From positions 606,559-670,558 of the forward strand of contig NZ_DS560015.1 in the NCBI RefSeq assembly GCF_000154825.1: DNA of 64,000 bases. Reading direction: 5' to 3'. How positions within the stretch are numbered: position 1 is the stretch's first letter; every line of letters starts with the position of its first letter. The stretch is from Anaerofustis stercorihominis DSM 17244. Lineage in GTDB: Bacteria; Bacillota; Clostridia; Eubacteriales; Anaerofustaceae. The notes below the pieces were generated by a model. It was not told where the DNA came from. It did no database searches and saw only the letters and a list, made by a program, of their open reading frames with translations. The position numbers and the translations under genes are program-made. This document shows positions 9,581-19,271 of this stretch, one piece after another.

Positions 9581-12367
9581 TTAACCCATCCATCTTTGAA
9601 GGACTTTTATCAAATGTTTTACATTGATAGGTTTCGCAACATGTTCGTTCATGCCTACGCTTCTGGCTTTTCCTACATCGGTTGCGAAGGCATTTGCGGT
9701 AAGTGCGATGATAGGAACGGTCTTTGCGTCTACCCTGTTAAGCGAACGTATATCCTTTGTCGCATCGTAACCGTTCATAACCGGCATTTGTATATCCATG
9801 AGTATTGCCCCGTAATCACCTACGGCTGACGCTTCGAACATTTCGACCGCTCGCTTTCCGTTCTCAACTGAGTCCACTTCTATCCCTTCCATTTGAAGGA
9901 GTTCTATTGCTATCTCACGATTCAAATCATTGTCTTCGGCAAGCAGTACTTTCTTATTCGACAGGTCTGCATCATTTTTTTCTTCGTATTCCGAAGATAT
10001 AAGATTACTGTGAGTACAGAACAGCTGAAGTACATGAAGCATTTTTGATTTAAATAAAGGCTTACTCAAGAATGCGTCCGCTCCCGCTTCAAGGAATTCT
10101 TCCTCTATCTCGGAATAATCGTAAGCTGATATTATAATGATGGGAACATCATCCCCCAAATTTTTCCTTATGGCTTTTAATGTTTCAAGTCCGTCCATTT
10201 CGGGCATTTTCCAGTCTAATATGACCGCAAAGAAATCGTCTCTTCTTTCATGAGCATTTATGACGCTTAGTATGGCTTCCTGCCCCGAAAGTACCCAGTA
10301 CCCTCTCATACCCAGTTCATCGAGAAGTGCACTCGCGTTTTCGCATACTATCTGGTCATCATCGACTACCAGTACGGGAAGACCTACGAGCTCTTCATCA
10401 CACATTTCTTCTTCGTTTTGTATCTCCATTGGAACCGAAACGACAAATTTACTTCCGACACCGAGAGTACTTTGAACTTCTATGATCCCGTTCATCATAC
10501 GTACGATATTATCCGTTATCGCCATCCCGAGCCCCGTACCCTGTATCTTGCTTATACGAGAATCTTCCGCACGGGAGAAAGGCTCGAATATATGAGGGAT
10601 AAAATCCTCCGCCATACCTATGCCGTTATCTATGAATATAAATTCATACTGACCTAAATTATCTATCGCAGAAGACAGTTCATTTATCCTGAAAGTGATA
10701 GTTCCGCCCTCGGGAGTATATTTTATCGCATTTGACATCAAATTCAAAAGCACCTGCTGAAGCCTGTCACCGTCTGCGATCACTTTTTCATGTCTGACTC
10801 TGCCTACACTCATCTTAAGCTGCTGATTTTTCTCTGCCACCAAGGGTTTACAAATATCCGCTACATTTTCCACAAGCTCCGAAAGGTCTATCTTTTCAAG
10901 CATTAAATTGATTTTACCGCTTTCGATTTTCGACATATCCAAAACTTCGTTTATAAGACTTAAAAGATGTTTGCTTGATATGTTTATTTTATTTAGACAG
11001 TCCCGGACTTTATCCGGCTCATTTGTATTCATCTTAGCAATAGCAGCCATTCCCATTATAGCGTTCATAGGAGTACGTATATCATGGGACATGGAAGATA
11101 AGAAATTCGTCTTTGCTTCATTGGCGACTTTCGCCGTTTGATAAGCGTCCTCCAATGCAATACGCTGTCTTTCCTGCTCCATACGTTCCTCTGTCACGTC
11201 CATTCCGAGGCTGTAGAAAGAAGGTATCCCGTCCCAGCTGTCTTTTTCGGATACGTAACATAGGGTCATTGTCAGATTCTTGATACTTCCGTCGGAGCGG
11301 ATAATCCTTATCTCGGTAACGGTGCTGCCATTTGTTTCTTTTAATTCATCCAAAACGGGAATGATTTTTTTATAATCATCGGGATGAACATATCCGCATT
11401 TGGATTTTAATTTGGTTTCGAATTCTTCTTCGCTGTAACCTATAAGGTTTAAAAAGTCCGCACCGTACCAAAGGATAGTTTCATAATCCCTTGCATCAAG
11501 CCTTACAAAACCTCCGGGAAGGGTCCTTAAGATAACTTCCCTCTCTTTATCTTTCTTTGCAAGCTTATACTCCGTACTGTACATATCATATGAAAGCTCT
11601 AGCCTTGCTCTTCTGCCCTCCCAGTTTATGATACGATTTTTTATCATAAACGTACGTTCCAGCACAGGGTTATCGAATTCCCATTCATAAAACTCTTTGT
11701 CGTTTATAATATCATTGGTGCAGAAAGGACAAGGGGAAGTCCTTCCCTGTATCACTTCATAACATTTTCTGCCTACCATACTCGAAGCAGGCTGTTTCAA
11801 TGTCTCACATGCGGTCCTGTTCAAATACAGCAGTTCGTAGTTATCCATATCACTTATATAGATATTGCCCGCATATTCCTCCATCATAAATTCAAAGCTA
11901 TTTGCCTTTTCCCTGCATACTTTGGCGGTCTTCTTATATTTATCCACCATATCCGTTACATCAGAAAAAACAGCATATACAATAGGTACATCATGCTCTT
12001 CGCTTTCTGTTACGGTCGCTGTAATGCGGAACCATTTGAAACCTTTATCCTTTAAAGGAAGACGGACAGTAACCTGTACCGATGCTTCCCCTTTTTCATA
12101 ATTAGATAATAAATTCCCACTTAAAACAGTAAAATCTTTGGGGTAATCTTTGTAATAATGATACAAATCCCCAAAGATAGATTCAAACTCTTTTTTTGTA
12201 TAATTTATATTCTTATAAAAATCATCGTTAGCCCAAATAACAGTTAAATTTTGATCTAACTTAAAATTCAATATACTTATATTCATTATATTCGACAGCA
12301 CATCCTTTTCTCCTCCCACATTCAGAGGATTTTTATTCCACGGACCGAATTCATGCTGGTTTTCCAT
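9581..12367 (-). CDS. Hybrid sensor histidine kinase with PAS domains and two receivers
   Basis: 928 aa, no membrane segment, so cytoplasmic. Order, approximate residues: three PAS-like domains (30-400; the middle one has a CPFC motif, the third ends VSEKDSWDGIPSFYSLGMDV), HisKA with phospho-accepting His in SHDIRTPMNAIMG (about 430), HATPase_c with FIDNGIGM and GTGLGMAITDNIV, receiver 1 (LDWKMPEMDG), receiver 2 (LMDIQMPVMNGYDA). No DNA-binding output domain. ATG start after AAGGGAGAAACGAT. The next gene upstream is a second hybrid kinase on the same strand, 185 bases away with its own terminator. The signal and the final output partner are not visible. Confidence 0.92.
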   Translation of the reverse strand: MENQHEFGPWNKNPLNVGGEKDVLSNIMNISILNFKLDQNLTVIWANDDFYKNINYTKKEFESIFGDLYHYYKDYPKDFTVLSGNLLSNYEKGEASVQVTVRLPLKDKGFKWFRITATVTESEEHDVPIVYAVFSDVTDMVDKYKKTAKVCREKANSFEFMMEEYAGNIYISDMDNYELLYLNRTACETLKQPASSMVGRKCYEVIQGRTSPCPFCTNDIINDKEFYEWEFDNPVLERTFMIKNRIINWEGRRARLELSYDMYSTEYKLAKKDKEREVILRTLPGGFVRLDARDYETILWYGADFLNLIGYSEEEFETKLKSKCGYVHPDDYKKIIPVLDELKETNGSTVTEIRIIRSDGSIKNLTMTLCYVSEKDSWDGIPSFYSLGMDVTEERMEQERQRIALEDAYQTAKVANEAKTNFLSSMSHDIRTPMNAIMGMAAIAKMNTNEPDKVRDCLNKINISSKHLLSLINEVLDMSKIESGKINLMLEKIDLSELVENVADICKPLVAEKNQQLKMSVGRVRHEKVIADGDRLQQVLLNLMSNAIKYTPEGGTITFRINELSSAIDNLGQYEFIFIDNGIGMAEDFIPHIFEPFSRAEDSRISKIQGTGLGMAITDNIVRMMNGIIEVQSTLGVGSKFVVSVPMEIQNEEEMCDEELVGLPVLVVDDDQIVCENASALLDELGMRGYWVLSGQEAILSVINAHERRDDFFAVILDWKMPEMDGLETLKAIRKNLGDDVPIIIISAYDYSEIEEEFLEAGADAFLSKPLFKSKMLHVLQLFCTHSNLISSEYEEKNDADLSNKKVLLAEDNDLNREIAIELLQMEGIEVDSVENGKRAVEMFEASAVGDYGAILMDIQMPVMNGYDATKDIRSLNRVDAKTVPIIALTANAFATDVGKARSVGMNEHVAKPINVKHLIKVLQRWMG

Positions 12368-12525
12368 ATCGTTTCTCCCTTATTGTTTAATACCTTACAG
12401 CAAAATACGACAAATTATATATGTGTATATTATATATTCATTTGGCTTTAATATCAAGGATAATCGTTTTATTCCGAAGTATTTAAAATTTAATTATGAT
12501 TGATATAAGAATATTTAAAACAAAT

Positions 12526-12550
12526 AAAAAAAGATGATGATTTCATCTTT
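12526..12550 (-). terminator. Terminator of the 591-aa hybrid kinase gene
   Basis: Minus-strand stem AAGATGA..TCATCTT followed by a run of T, starting just past the stop codon. Confidence 0.65.
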
Positions 12551-12552
12551 CT

Positions 12553-14328
12553 TTATTTAAATATTTGTTTGTAAATCGTTTTATAAAGTATATCCGGCTC
12601 TATAGGTTTTGCGAGGTGTTCGTCCATTCCCGCATCTATGGAGCATTTTATATCTTCCGCAAAAGCATTTGCCGTCATTGCGATCACAGGTATACTTTTG
12701 CAGTCCTCTTTATTCGATTCCCTTATCTTCTTACAAGCCTCAAGCCCGTTCATAACGGGCATTTGTATATCCATAAGCACCGCATCGTAATGGTAAGGTT
12801 CCTTATTTAAGTACATATCGACGCCGATTTTCCCGTTTTCGGCACACTCTGCATAAATACCTTTTTGTTCCAGCAATGTCTTTGCTATCATCAGATTGAG
12901 TTCATTATCTTCGAAAATGAGTATCCTCTTACCTTTGAGTTTATTTAAGTCAAACTCTGTTTTCTCTTCTTTATCTTCCATATCCTTAACTATATCCACT
13001 TCCAGCTCAACCGTAACGCTCGTGCCCTTCCCCGGTTCGCTCTCTATATATATCCTGCCGTTCATAAGCTCAACTATCTTATATACTATGGAAAGCCCCA
13101 ACCCCGTACCTTCGGAAGTATCCCCTGCCTTTTCCTGAGTAAAAGGTTCAAAAGCATGAGCTAAAAATTCTTTGCTCATTCCTATTCCCGTATCCCTAAC
13201 GATAAAACGCTTCTTTATTTTATCATCATCTTTGGACAGGTGTTCTATTATCAAATCTATCTTTCCCCCTTTCGGAGTGAATTTAACGGAATTTGAAAGA
13301 AGATTTAAAAATATCTGATTGAAGCGAAGCCTGTCAAGCATGACACATTTTATATCCACCTCTTTGCATACTATATCAAAATCTATATCATTTTCACTGC
13401 ACTGCTCTTTTATGATGCTGTTTACAGTATCCAAAAACTCGGATAAAGTATAAGGCTCGGGATGAAGCTCCATTTTATCGCTTTCGATTTTGGACATATC
13501 CAAAACATCGTTTATAAGAGACAACAAATATTTTCCCGACTGATTTATCTTATTTAAATAATCATTTACTTCTTCTCTTGGGATATCATCATTCAAAGCC
13601 AAATAAGAAGAACCTATTATCCCGTTCAGTGGTGTTCTCAAATCGTGACTCATCCTTGAGAGGAATTCGGATTTTGCGGAATTTGCACTTTTTTCTTCAT
13701 TGAGTTTCGCTTTAAGGCTTTCCTGTTCCAAAATAGAATTCATATATGCTTTATAAGCCTGACGCTGTTTGTCAAAAAGTTCCATATATTTTCCATGAAG
13801 ATTATTGGCAAGAAGATATGCGGTAATATTGATGATCACGACCTGAAGATAATAATAAAAAGGAATATCCTTCGCATATAAACATGCACATACATTCACT
13901 ATTATCGAAACCAAATAAATAAATCTCAAATCGTTCTTTTTAAGTATGGGAGCACATATCAAAACCCCTGCAAGGACAACGCAGTTCAGAGGGATTAGAG
14001 ACATTGAAGCATCTCTGTATAAAAACGGGAAAACTCCGATTACAAGAATGCTCCAAAACAGTTTATATATAAATGATATATTTTTAAAAGACGAATTCCT
14101 TTTTATGACCAAAATAAGTATCAGGAATATGACCGCAGACAGTGATAACAAAAACGTACCGCCCCATAAAATACGCTGGACGTAAAACTGCGGATTAAAT
14201 AAATTAATGATTTGGAAAAAAAGTATACATACGCATACAGAAGCTATCCTCTTTAGATTTATCTTTTCGATTTGGTCATCTGAAAAATTTTCCAATTTTT
14301 CATCACCCTTAAAGTCATTATTTCCCAT
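12553..14328 (-). CDS. Membrane hybrid histidine kinase with one receiver
   Basis: 591 aa. Residues about 25-190 hold several hydrophobic segments (5-6 predicted membrane spans), then a short coiled coil. HisKA follows with SRMSHDLRTPLNGIIG (about 225), HATPase_c with VRDTGIGMSKEF and GTGLGLSIVYKIVELM, and a C-terminal receiver with VLMDIQMPVMNGLEA. It senses an unknown signal at the membrane. Same strand and style as the following 928-aa kinase; the two may share a phosphorelay, but no Hpt or response regulator gene lies nearby. The ribosome site is weak. Confidence 0.9.
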   Translation of the reverse strand: MGNNDFKGDEKLENFSDDQIEKINLKRIASVCVCILFFQIINLFNPQFYVQRILWGGTFLLSLSAVIFLILILVIKRNSSFKNISFIYKLFWSILVIGVFPFLYRDASMSLIPLNCVVLAGVLICAPILKKNDLRFIYLVSIIVNVCACLYAKDIPFYYYLQVVIINITAYLLANNLHGKYMELFDKQRQAYKAYMNSILEQESLKAKLNEEKSANSAKSEFLSRMSHDLRTPLNGIIGSSYLALNDDIPREEVNDYLNKINQSGKYLLSLINDVLDMSKIESDKMELHPEPYTLSEFLDTVNSIIKEQCSENDIDFDIVCKEVDIKCVMLDRLRFNQIFLNLLSNSVKFTPKGGKIDLIIEHLSKDDDKIKKRFIVRDTGIGMSKEFLAHAFEPFTQEKAGDTSEGTGLGLSIVYKIVELMNGRIYIESEPGKGTSVTVELEVDIVKDMEDKEEKTEFDLNKLKGKRILIFEDNELNLMIAKTLLEQKGIYAECAENGKIGVDMYLNKEPYHYDAVLMDIQMPVMNGLEACKKIRESNKEDCKSIPVIAMTANAFAEDIKCSIDAGMDEHLAKPIEPDILYKTIYKQIFK

Positions 14329-14534
14329 TTTTGATTTTTTCCCTTAGCTATTTAATAAAATTAATTAAATAAGTATACCATATTATAGTAATAAGCTCAA
14401 ATAAAACAGCCTTTAATATACGCTTATTCAAATATACGATACATCATTTATTTTGAGCTAAAATGTATGAAAAACGGCTTGAAAACTTACTTGAAAATTA
14501 TTTTCAAATAATGGTTTCATTTCTATTGATTGTC

Positions 14535-14543
14535 TGATATAAT
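14535..14543 (+). promoter_or_regulatory. Possible extended -10 promoter of ktrB
   Basis: TGATATAAT (extended -10 form) lies about 80 bases ahead of ktrB. No good -35 is visible, which fits an extended -10 promoter. No c-di-AMP (ydaO) riboswitch was recognised in the leader. Confidence 0.4.
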
Positions 14544-14626
14544 TCTCAAATAAGGTATAAAAATAATATTAAGATTTTAAAAGGACTTTATATAAACAAA
14601 ATTGTTTATAATGGGTAAATGATTAA

Positions 14627-15973
14627 ATGGAAAGTAAATTAAAGCTTAAATTATCTTACACACAAATAATTGCACTTGGATTTTTCCTGACAATTTTAGT
14701 AGGCGGTATACTATTGACGCTGCCTATATCATCACGAAGCGGAGAGTTTACTCCGTTTTTAAATTCTATTTTTACAGCAACATCCGCAACATGCGTGACG
14801 GGGCTTGTAGTCTTTGACACATACACTCACTGGTCGATTTTCGGACAAATAGTTATAATATGTTTGATACAAATAGGCGGTATAGGTTTTATGACCATTA
14901 TCACCATGTTTTCTATATTCCTAAAGCGTCAGATCGGACTTCACGAAAGAAGGCTATTGATGCAGTCCGCGGGAAGCATGCAGCTCAGCGGAGTGGTTAA
15001 GCTCATACTTCGTATAGTAAAGGGAACGATATTATTCGAAGGTCTTGGAGCGATACTACTGTCAATAAGATTTATTCCCGAAATGGGATTTAAGGTAGGT
15101 ATATATAACGCCGTCTTCCATGCCATATCTGCATTCTGTAATGCGGGATTTGACTTGATGGGAAGATTTAAACAGTTCTCTTCCCTAACTAGATATTCCG
15201 ATGACATAATAGTGAATATCACCATAATGTCGCTTATAGTCATAGGCGGTATCGGGTTCTTGGTATGGAGCGATATAATAAAAAACAAATGGCATGTAAG
15301 AAGATATGAACTTCATTCAAAAATAGTCATATCCGCTTCGGCTATACTTATATTCGGCGCGGCAGTCTTATTCTTCTTATTCGAAACCAAAAACGGAGTG
15401 CTCGTTCACTCTTCAATGAAAGAAAGTATATTAGCGTCACTGTTCCAGGCTGTAACGCCGAGGACCGCAGGTTTTAACACTGTAGACTGGGCAAGTATCA
15501 CACAAGGGACCTCAATATTTACGATAGTTTTAATGCTTATCGGCGGAAGTCCGGGCTCGACCGCAGGGGGTATGAAAACCACTACCTTGGTAGTTTTGGT
15601 TATGAGTGCGGTGGCTTCTTCAAGACATAAAAACAGCATAACCATATTTAAAAGACGTCTTGACAACGATACGGTCAAACAGGCAAGCGCGGTATTCACA
15701 TTATATTTTATCGGATTTTTAATAGGAAGCTTACTCCTATGCTACTTTGAGAACCTCCCTGCAGTATCCATAATGTTTGAAGTATCTTCGGCAATAGGTA
15801 CCGTAGGCTCCTCAATGGGTATAACCACTACACTGTGCGCCGCTTCAAAATGCGTCATAATCGCACTGATGTATGCGGGCAGAGTCGGAGCACTTACACT
15901 TATGTTAACACTTGCAGCAAAGAAAAAATGTGCGCCTGTCGAAAGACCGGCAGAAAAAATACTAATAGGATAG
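14627..15973 (+). CDS. ktrB: Potassium uptake protein, TrkH/KtrB family
   Basis: 448 aa integral membrane subunit of a Ktr-type K+ transporter. Pore-loop signatures of the four M1-P-M2 repeats are visible: SATCVTGLVVFDT (P1), AFCNAGFDLMG (P2), TPRTAGFNTVDW (P3) and GTVGSSMGITTTLC (P4). Its partner ktrA starts 25 bases downstream, so the two form a transporter plus gating-ring operon. Length is typical of KtrB. The ribosome site ahead of the ATG is weak (ATGGGTAAATGATTAA). Confidence 0.95.
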   Translation: MESKLKLKLSYTQIIALGFFLTILVGGILLTLPISSRSGEFTPFLNSIFTATSATCVTGLVVFDTYTHWSIFGQIVIICLIQIGGIGFMTIITMFSIFLKRQIGLHERRLLMQSAGSMQLSGVVKLILRIVKGTILFEGLGAILLSIRFIPEMGFKVGIYNAVFHAISAFCNAGFDLMGRFKQFSSLTRYSDDIIVNITIMSLIVIGGIGFLVWSDIIKNKWHVRRYELHSKIVISASAILIFGAAVLFFLFETKNGVLVHSSMKESILASLFQAVTPRTAGFNTVDWASITQGTSIFTIVLMLIGGSPGSTAGGMKTTTLVVLVMSAVASSRHKNSITIFKRRLDNDTVKQASAVFTLYFIGFLIGSLLLCYFENLPAVSIMFEVSSAIGTVGSSMGITTTLCAASKCVIIALMYAGRVGALTLMLTLAAKKKCAPVERPAEKILIG

Positions 15974-15998
15974 TTTACAACAGAAAGGATATATTAAT

Positions 15999-16649
15999 AT
16001 GAAATCAGTACTTGTAATAGGAATGGGACGTTTCGGAAAGCATTTATCAAAGAAAATGCAGGAGTTAGGAAACGACGTAATGATAATAGATAAAGACGAG
16101 GAACTTATTTCGGAATTTGCTTCGGACTTCACGGACTCACAAATCGGAGACTGCAGAGTGGAAGGTGTATTACAGTCCCTCGGGATAAATAATTTCGATA
16201 TTTGTTTCGTGGCCATCGGAGAGGACTTTCAGGCTTCCCTTGAAATCACTGCACTGCTTAAAGACTTGAATGCGAAATGGGTAGTAACAAAGGCGAGAAG
16301 CGATATTCAAAAGAAATTACTAAAAAGGATAGGTGCGGACGAGGTAGTATATCCGGAAAGAGATACTGCGGAAAAGCTCGCCATAAGATATAATGCTAAG
16401 AACATATTCGATTATATACAGCTGACCCCGGAATACTCCATTTACGAAATACCTATAATGGATCTATGGGTGGGAAAGAACATGTCCGACCTTGGAATAA
16501 GAAAAAAATACAAAGTCAACATAATCGCAATCAAAAACGAAAATATATTAGACCCTATGCCTTCTCCGAACTATGTGTTCAGAGAAAACGACCATATAAT
16601 CGTTATAGGCAAATCTTCCGATGTATTCAAACTTACATCACTAACATAA
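15999..16649 (+). CDS. ktrA: Ktr potassium uptake regulatory subunit, RCK protein
   Basis: 216 aa. RCK_N nucleotide-binding fold at the start (VLVIGMGRFGKHLSKKMQEL, the Rossmann GxGxxG), conserved D at LGINNFDICFVAIGED, and an RCK_C (TrkA_C) domain from about 135, ending with DHIIVIGKSSDVFKL. It forms the cytoplasmic octameric ring that gates KtrB with ATP/ADP, and often with c-di-AMP at RCK_C. Good ribosome site AGAAAGGATATATTAAT. The stop TAA is followed within a few bases by a repeat element. Confidence 0.95.
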   Translation: MKSVLVIGMGRFGKHLSKKMQELGNDVMIIDKDEELISEFASDFTDSQIGDCRVEGVLQSLGINNFDICFVAIGEDFQASLEITALLKDLNAKWVVTKARSDIQKKLLKRIGADEVVYPERDTAEKLAIRYNAKNIFDYIQLTPEYSIYEIPIMDLWVGKNMSDLGIRKKYKVNIIAIKNENILDPMPSPNYVFRENDHIIVIGKSSDVFKLTSLT

Positions 16650-16651
16650 AC

Positions 16652-16982
16652 ACTAGGGGCACCGCCCCTTTCACCCCGCCATTTTTTGCTTGTCCAAAAA
16701 ATGGATAAAACGACCCCGCTGGGCGCGGAGCCTAAGCCTTCGGCAAAAGAGATCTTTAACTTACGATATTCATTCACCCGCTATTTACCTAAAAAAGTTA
16801 TTAACATTAAAGTAAGACACTATGTTCAATGCCAATGGGGTGGGAAAGCGACTGTTTCACAAAATGCGGGCAGCATTTTGTAGAAAATCCAGTCGTTTTA
16901 AGCCTCCGCGGCTTGAGCGGAGATTTTTTGGCACTTTTTAATCTTTTAAAAAGTGCCGGGGTTTTAGGGGCAGAGCCCCTAG
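16652..16982. repeat. Palindrome-ended mosaic repeat between ktrA and yvcK
   Basis: Left end TAGGGGCACCGCCCCT, right end AGGGGCAGAGCCCCTA, each a self-hairpin and together inverted. Inside are a CGACTG..CAGTCG hairpin (TTTCACAAAATGCGGGCAGC arm), the CCGCGG block and the core TTCACCCGCTATTTACC. The right end overlaps the last codon of yvcK: CCTAGGGGC contributes its TAG stop. The element separates two convergent genes and may act as a two-way terminator. Confidence 0.85.
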
Positions 16983-17947
16983 GTATTTTTTAAATAATCC
17001 ACCAAAACCTCACTGTTATGTCTCATGACCCCGTTTATCTCTCTCGCAAGGTCAAGACCGGTGAATTTATAAAGACTTTTCATCTCATCGGTTATGTTGG
17101 CTTCAACTACATCTGCATGTTTTTTCTTATATCTTTTTATTACGTCTTCGTCCAAAACCGTAGTACTGTAAATCACTTCATCAAATATCTTACATCCTCT
17201 GGGGATATGTTTATCTATTTCCGTAACATGCTTCCATACATCAAATCCGTCCGTTTCTCCATGCTGGGTCATTATATTCGCCACAAAATACTTCTTAGCT
17301 TTTTTATTCTTATCTATGGCATAAGGTATATCTTTGATAAGCAAATTCGGTATTATGGAAGTATAAAGACTTCCCGGACTTAAAATGATTATATCAGCAT
17401 TCTCTATTTTTTCCACCGCATAGTCATTAACTTTCGCATCACTAGGAGTCATGAATACTTTTTTTATCTTGGAACGCATTTTAACGGCCTGCTTCGGTAT
17501 CTTGGACTCTCCGTTCACGACCGCAGTGTTATCAAGGAGTGCACAAAGAGTTATATCATCATTCTTCGATACCGCAACGACTTCTCCCTTTATTGCCAAA
17601 ACATCGCTTATATCCTTTATCGCCTTTGGGAAACTTTCGCTTATTTCATTAAGTGCCGCCAAAAATAAGTTCCCGAAGGAATGTTTCTTTAACGCTCCTT
17701 TTGTAAAACGATATTCCATAAGCTCCGTCATGGTAGATTCGTCTTCGGCGAGCGCCGTTATACAGTTACGGATATCCCCAACTGCCAAAATGCCCAGGTC
17801 TTTTCTCAGTTTACCCGTGCTTCCTCCGTCATCGGAAACGGTAACTATAGCGGTTATGTTGTCGGTATGCTTTTTAAATTCCTTTAAAAGAACACTGTTT
17901 CCCGTTCCCCCGCCGATTATGACGATATTTTTATCTTTGAATTTCAT
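16979..17947 (-). CDS. yvcK: Gluconeogenesis factor YvcK (CofD/YvcK family)
   Basis: 322 aa, near the usual 317. N-terminal IVIIGGGTGNSVLLKEFK and VSDDGGSTGKLR with GDIRNCITALAE are the family's nucleotide-binding motifs; SPGSLYTSIIPNLL matches the conserved mid-region. YvcK binds UDP-sugars and links carbon metabolism to cell-wall synthesis in Bacillus. The start follows GCAGGTGATTTT, 12 bases after rapZ, so they are cotranscribed. The TAG stop lies in the terminal hairpin of a repeat element, so the last residues may have been altered by insertion. Confidence 0.95.
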   Translation of the reverse strand: MKFKDKNIVIIGGGTGNSVLLKEFKKHTDNITAIVTVSDDGGSTGKLRKDLGILAVGDIRNCITALAEDESTMTELMEYRFTKGALKKHSFGNLFLAALNEISESFPKAIKDISDVLAIKGEVVAVSKNDDITLCALLDNTAVVNGESKIPKQAVKMRSKIKKVFMTPSDAKVNDYAVEKIENADIIILSPGSLYTSIIPNLLIKDIPYAIDKNKKAKKYFVANIMTQHGETDGFDVWKHVTEIDKHIPRGCKIFDEVIYSTTVLDEDVIKRYKKKHADVVEANITDEMKSLYKFTGLDLAREINGVMRHNSEVLVDYLKNT

Positions 17948-17959
17948 AAAATCACCTGC

Positions 17960-18829
17960 TTAATACTGATAGTTATCTTTGCTTATATCTCTGTGCTCTT
18001 CCGTAACGATATATCCTTTTTCTTCTATCCTCTTAGCCAGTTCGCTCGCTATTGCGACAGAACGGTGTCTTCCCCCTGTACAGCCTATCCCTATTACAAG
18101 CTGAGCCTTTCCTTCTTTAATATAATATGGGATAGTAAAGGCGATTATGTCCTCCAGCTTATCCATGAATTCTTTGCTTTCATCAAAGGAAAACACATAA
18201 TCCGATACTTCCTGATTTTTCCCAGTAAGAGGCTTCAACTCTTTTACATAAAAAGGATTCGGAAGGAACCTTACATCATAGACTATATCCGCATCGTGCA
18301 GTATACCGTATTTAAATCCAAACGAACTTATATTGATACTGAATTCGGAAGATATATCACCGGTCTTCCCGTAACAGTCATGAAGTATTTTTTCGAAGTC
18401 CCTCTCTAAAAGCTTGGAAGTATCTATTATAAGGTCTGCCCTCTTCTTTACCTCTTCCATTGATTTTCTTTCTTTTTTTATGGCAACTTCTATCCTGTCA
18501 TTTCCCGATATAAGATGTTTCCTTCTATTCTTTTTATACCTTGAAATAAGTACGTCATCGTCTGCATCGATATATAAAACGTCCGCACCTCTTTCATTCT
18601 TTAAGCTGTCTAAAATTTCATCTATATCATCGAAGAAAGCACTCCCCCTCACATCCAAAACTATTGCTATATTCTCTGTTTTTGGTTCGCTCTTATCCAA
18701 AAGTTCGATGAATGTATCTATGAGTTTCGGCGGAAGATTATCCACGCAGTAAAACCCTCTGTCCTGAAAAAATCTTAAAGCCACACTTTTTCCCGCAGCA
18801 AGCATTCCCGCAACAACAATGATTTTCAT
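17960..18829 (-). CDS. rapZ: RNase adapter RapZ / YvcJ, P-loop nucleotide-binding protein
   Basis: About 289 aa from the chosen ATG at 18829, which follows AAGGAGAAAATAT; an in-frame ATG 21 bases upstream lacks such a site. Walker A is GMLAAGKS (family usually GLSGAGKS), followed by FYCVDNLPPKL. The C-terminal domain has GIGCTGGRHRSVAIASELA, the RapZ signature. In Gram-negatives RapZ directs RNase E to glmZ; in Firmicutes YvcJ binds nucleotides and affects competence. Operon with yvcK; the usual third member whiA is absent. Confidence 0.95.
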   Translation of the reverse strand: MKIIVVAGMLAAGKSVALRFFQDRGFYCVDNLPPKLIDTFIELLDKSEPKTENIAIVLDVRGSAFFDDIDEILDSLKNERGADVLYIDADDDVLISRYKKNRRKHLISGNDRIEVAIKKERKSMEEVKKRADLIIDTSKLLERDFEKILHDCYGKTGDISSEFSINISSFGFKYGILHDADIVYDVRFLPNPFYVKELKPLTGKNQEVSDYVFSFDESKEFMDKLEDIIAFTIPYYIKEGKAQLVIGIGCTGGRHRSVAIASELAKRIEEKGYIVTEEHRDISKDNYQY

Positions 18830-19093
18830 ATATTTTCTCCTTATGTTCAAAAGTCATATCCGTAATTTATAAAGTAATTATACTACGTCAAATGAAAAAA
18901 AGCAAAAAGGATAAGCGGTAATAAATTCTATATACATATTGATTTTAATAAAAAAACAAGTTAAATCATACAAAATCCCAATTTATCTAATTAAAACGAA
19001 AACAATTAATAAATTTTTAATTGATATATCACCGTTATTTCATATTTATGTGGTAGGTTAAAGGTAATAAAAACATTTTTCGACAAATTATTT
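18830..19093. other. AT-rich intergenic stretch
   Basis: Between divergent genes rapZ and the small peptide. A weak TTGATA with a TATTTA at suitable spacing near 19020-19050 could drive the peptide. Nothing else is recognised. Confidence 0.35.
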
Positions 19094-19129
19094 AAGAGGC
19101 ATAAAAAGAGGCATAAAAAGAGGCATAAA
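19094..19129 (+). repeat. Three tandem 12-bp units carrying Shine-Dalgarno sequence
   Basis: AAGAGGCATAAA is repeated three times without change, ending one base before ATG 19131. Each copy has a ribosome-binding AAGAGG, but only the third is at usable distance. Slippage could change copy number. Confidence 0.85.
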
Positions 19130-19130
19130 A

Positions 19131-19271
19131 ATGAAAGAGGTTATTGATTTTATTATGAAAGGACTGGATATTTCATATATTTACGAAGACGTTATCGTCC
19201 TCGTTTGTATTTTATTGTCTCTTATTTTGATAATAGTTTTTATTAAGAAGTTTATAAAGAGTTTTAAATGA
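19131..19271 (+). CDS. 46-aa single-span membrane peptide
   Basis: MKEVIDFIMKGLDISYIYED precedes one strongly hydrophobic span (VIVLVCILLSLILIIVF) and a basic tail (IKKFIKSFK). The size and layout are like type I toxins such as the TxpA/BsrG group, or a small regulatory membrane peptide. No antisense RNA promoter was recognised on the opposite strand, so a toxin role is only a possibility. ATG follows AAGAGGCATAAAA. Alone between rapZ and the hydrolase. Confidence 0.45.
   Translation: MKEVIDFIMKGLDISYIYEDVIVLVCILLSLILIIVFIKKFIKSFK

Noticed and set aside
14340..14626. c-di-AMP riboswitch ahead of ktrB
   Set aside because: The leader is AT-rich with no conserved ydaO-type segments that I can see.
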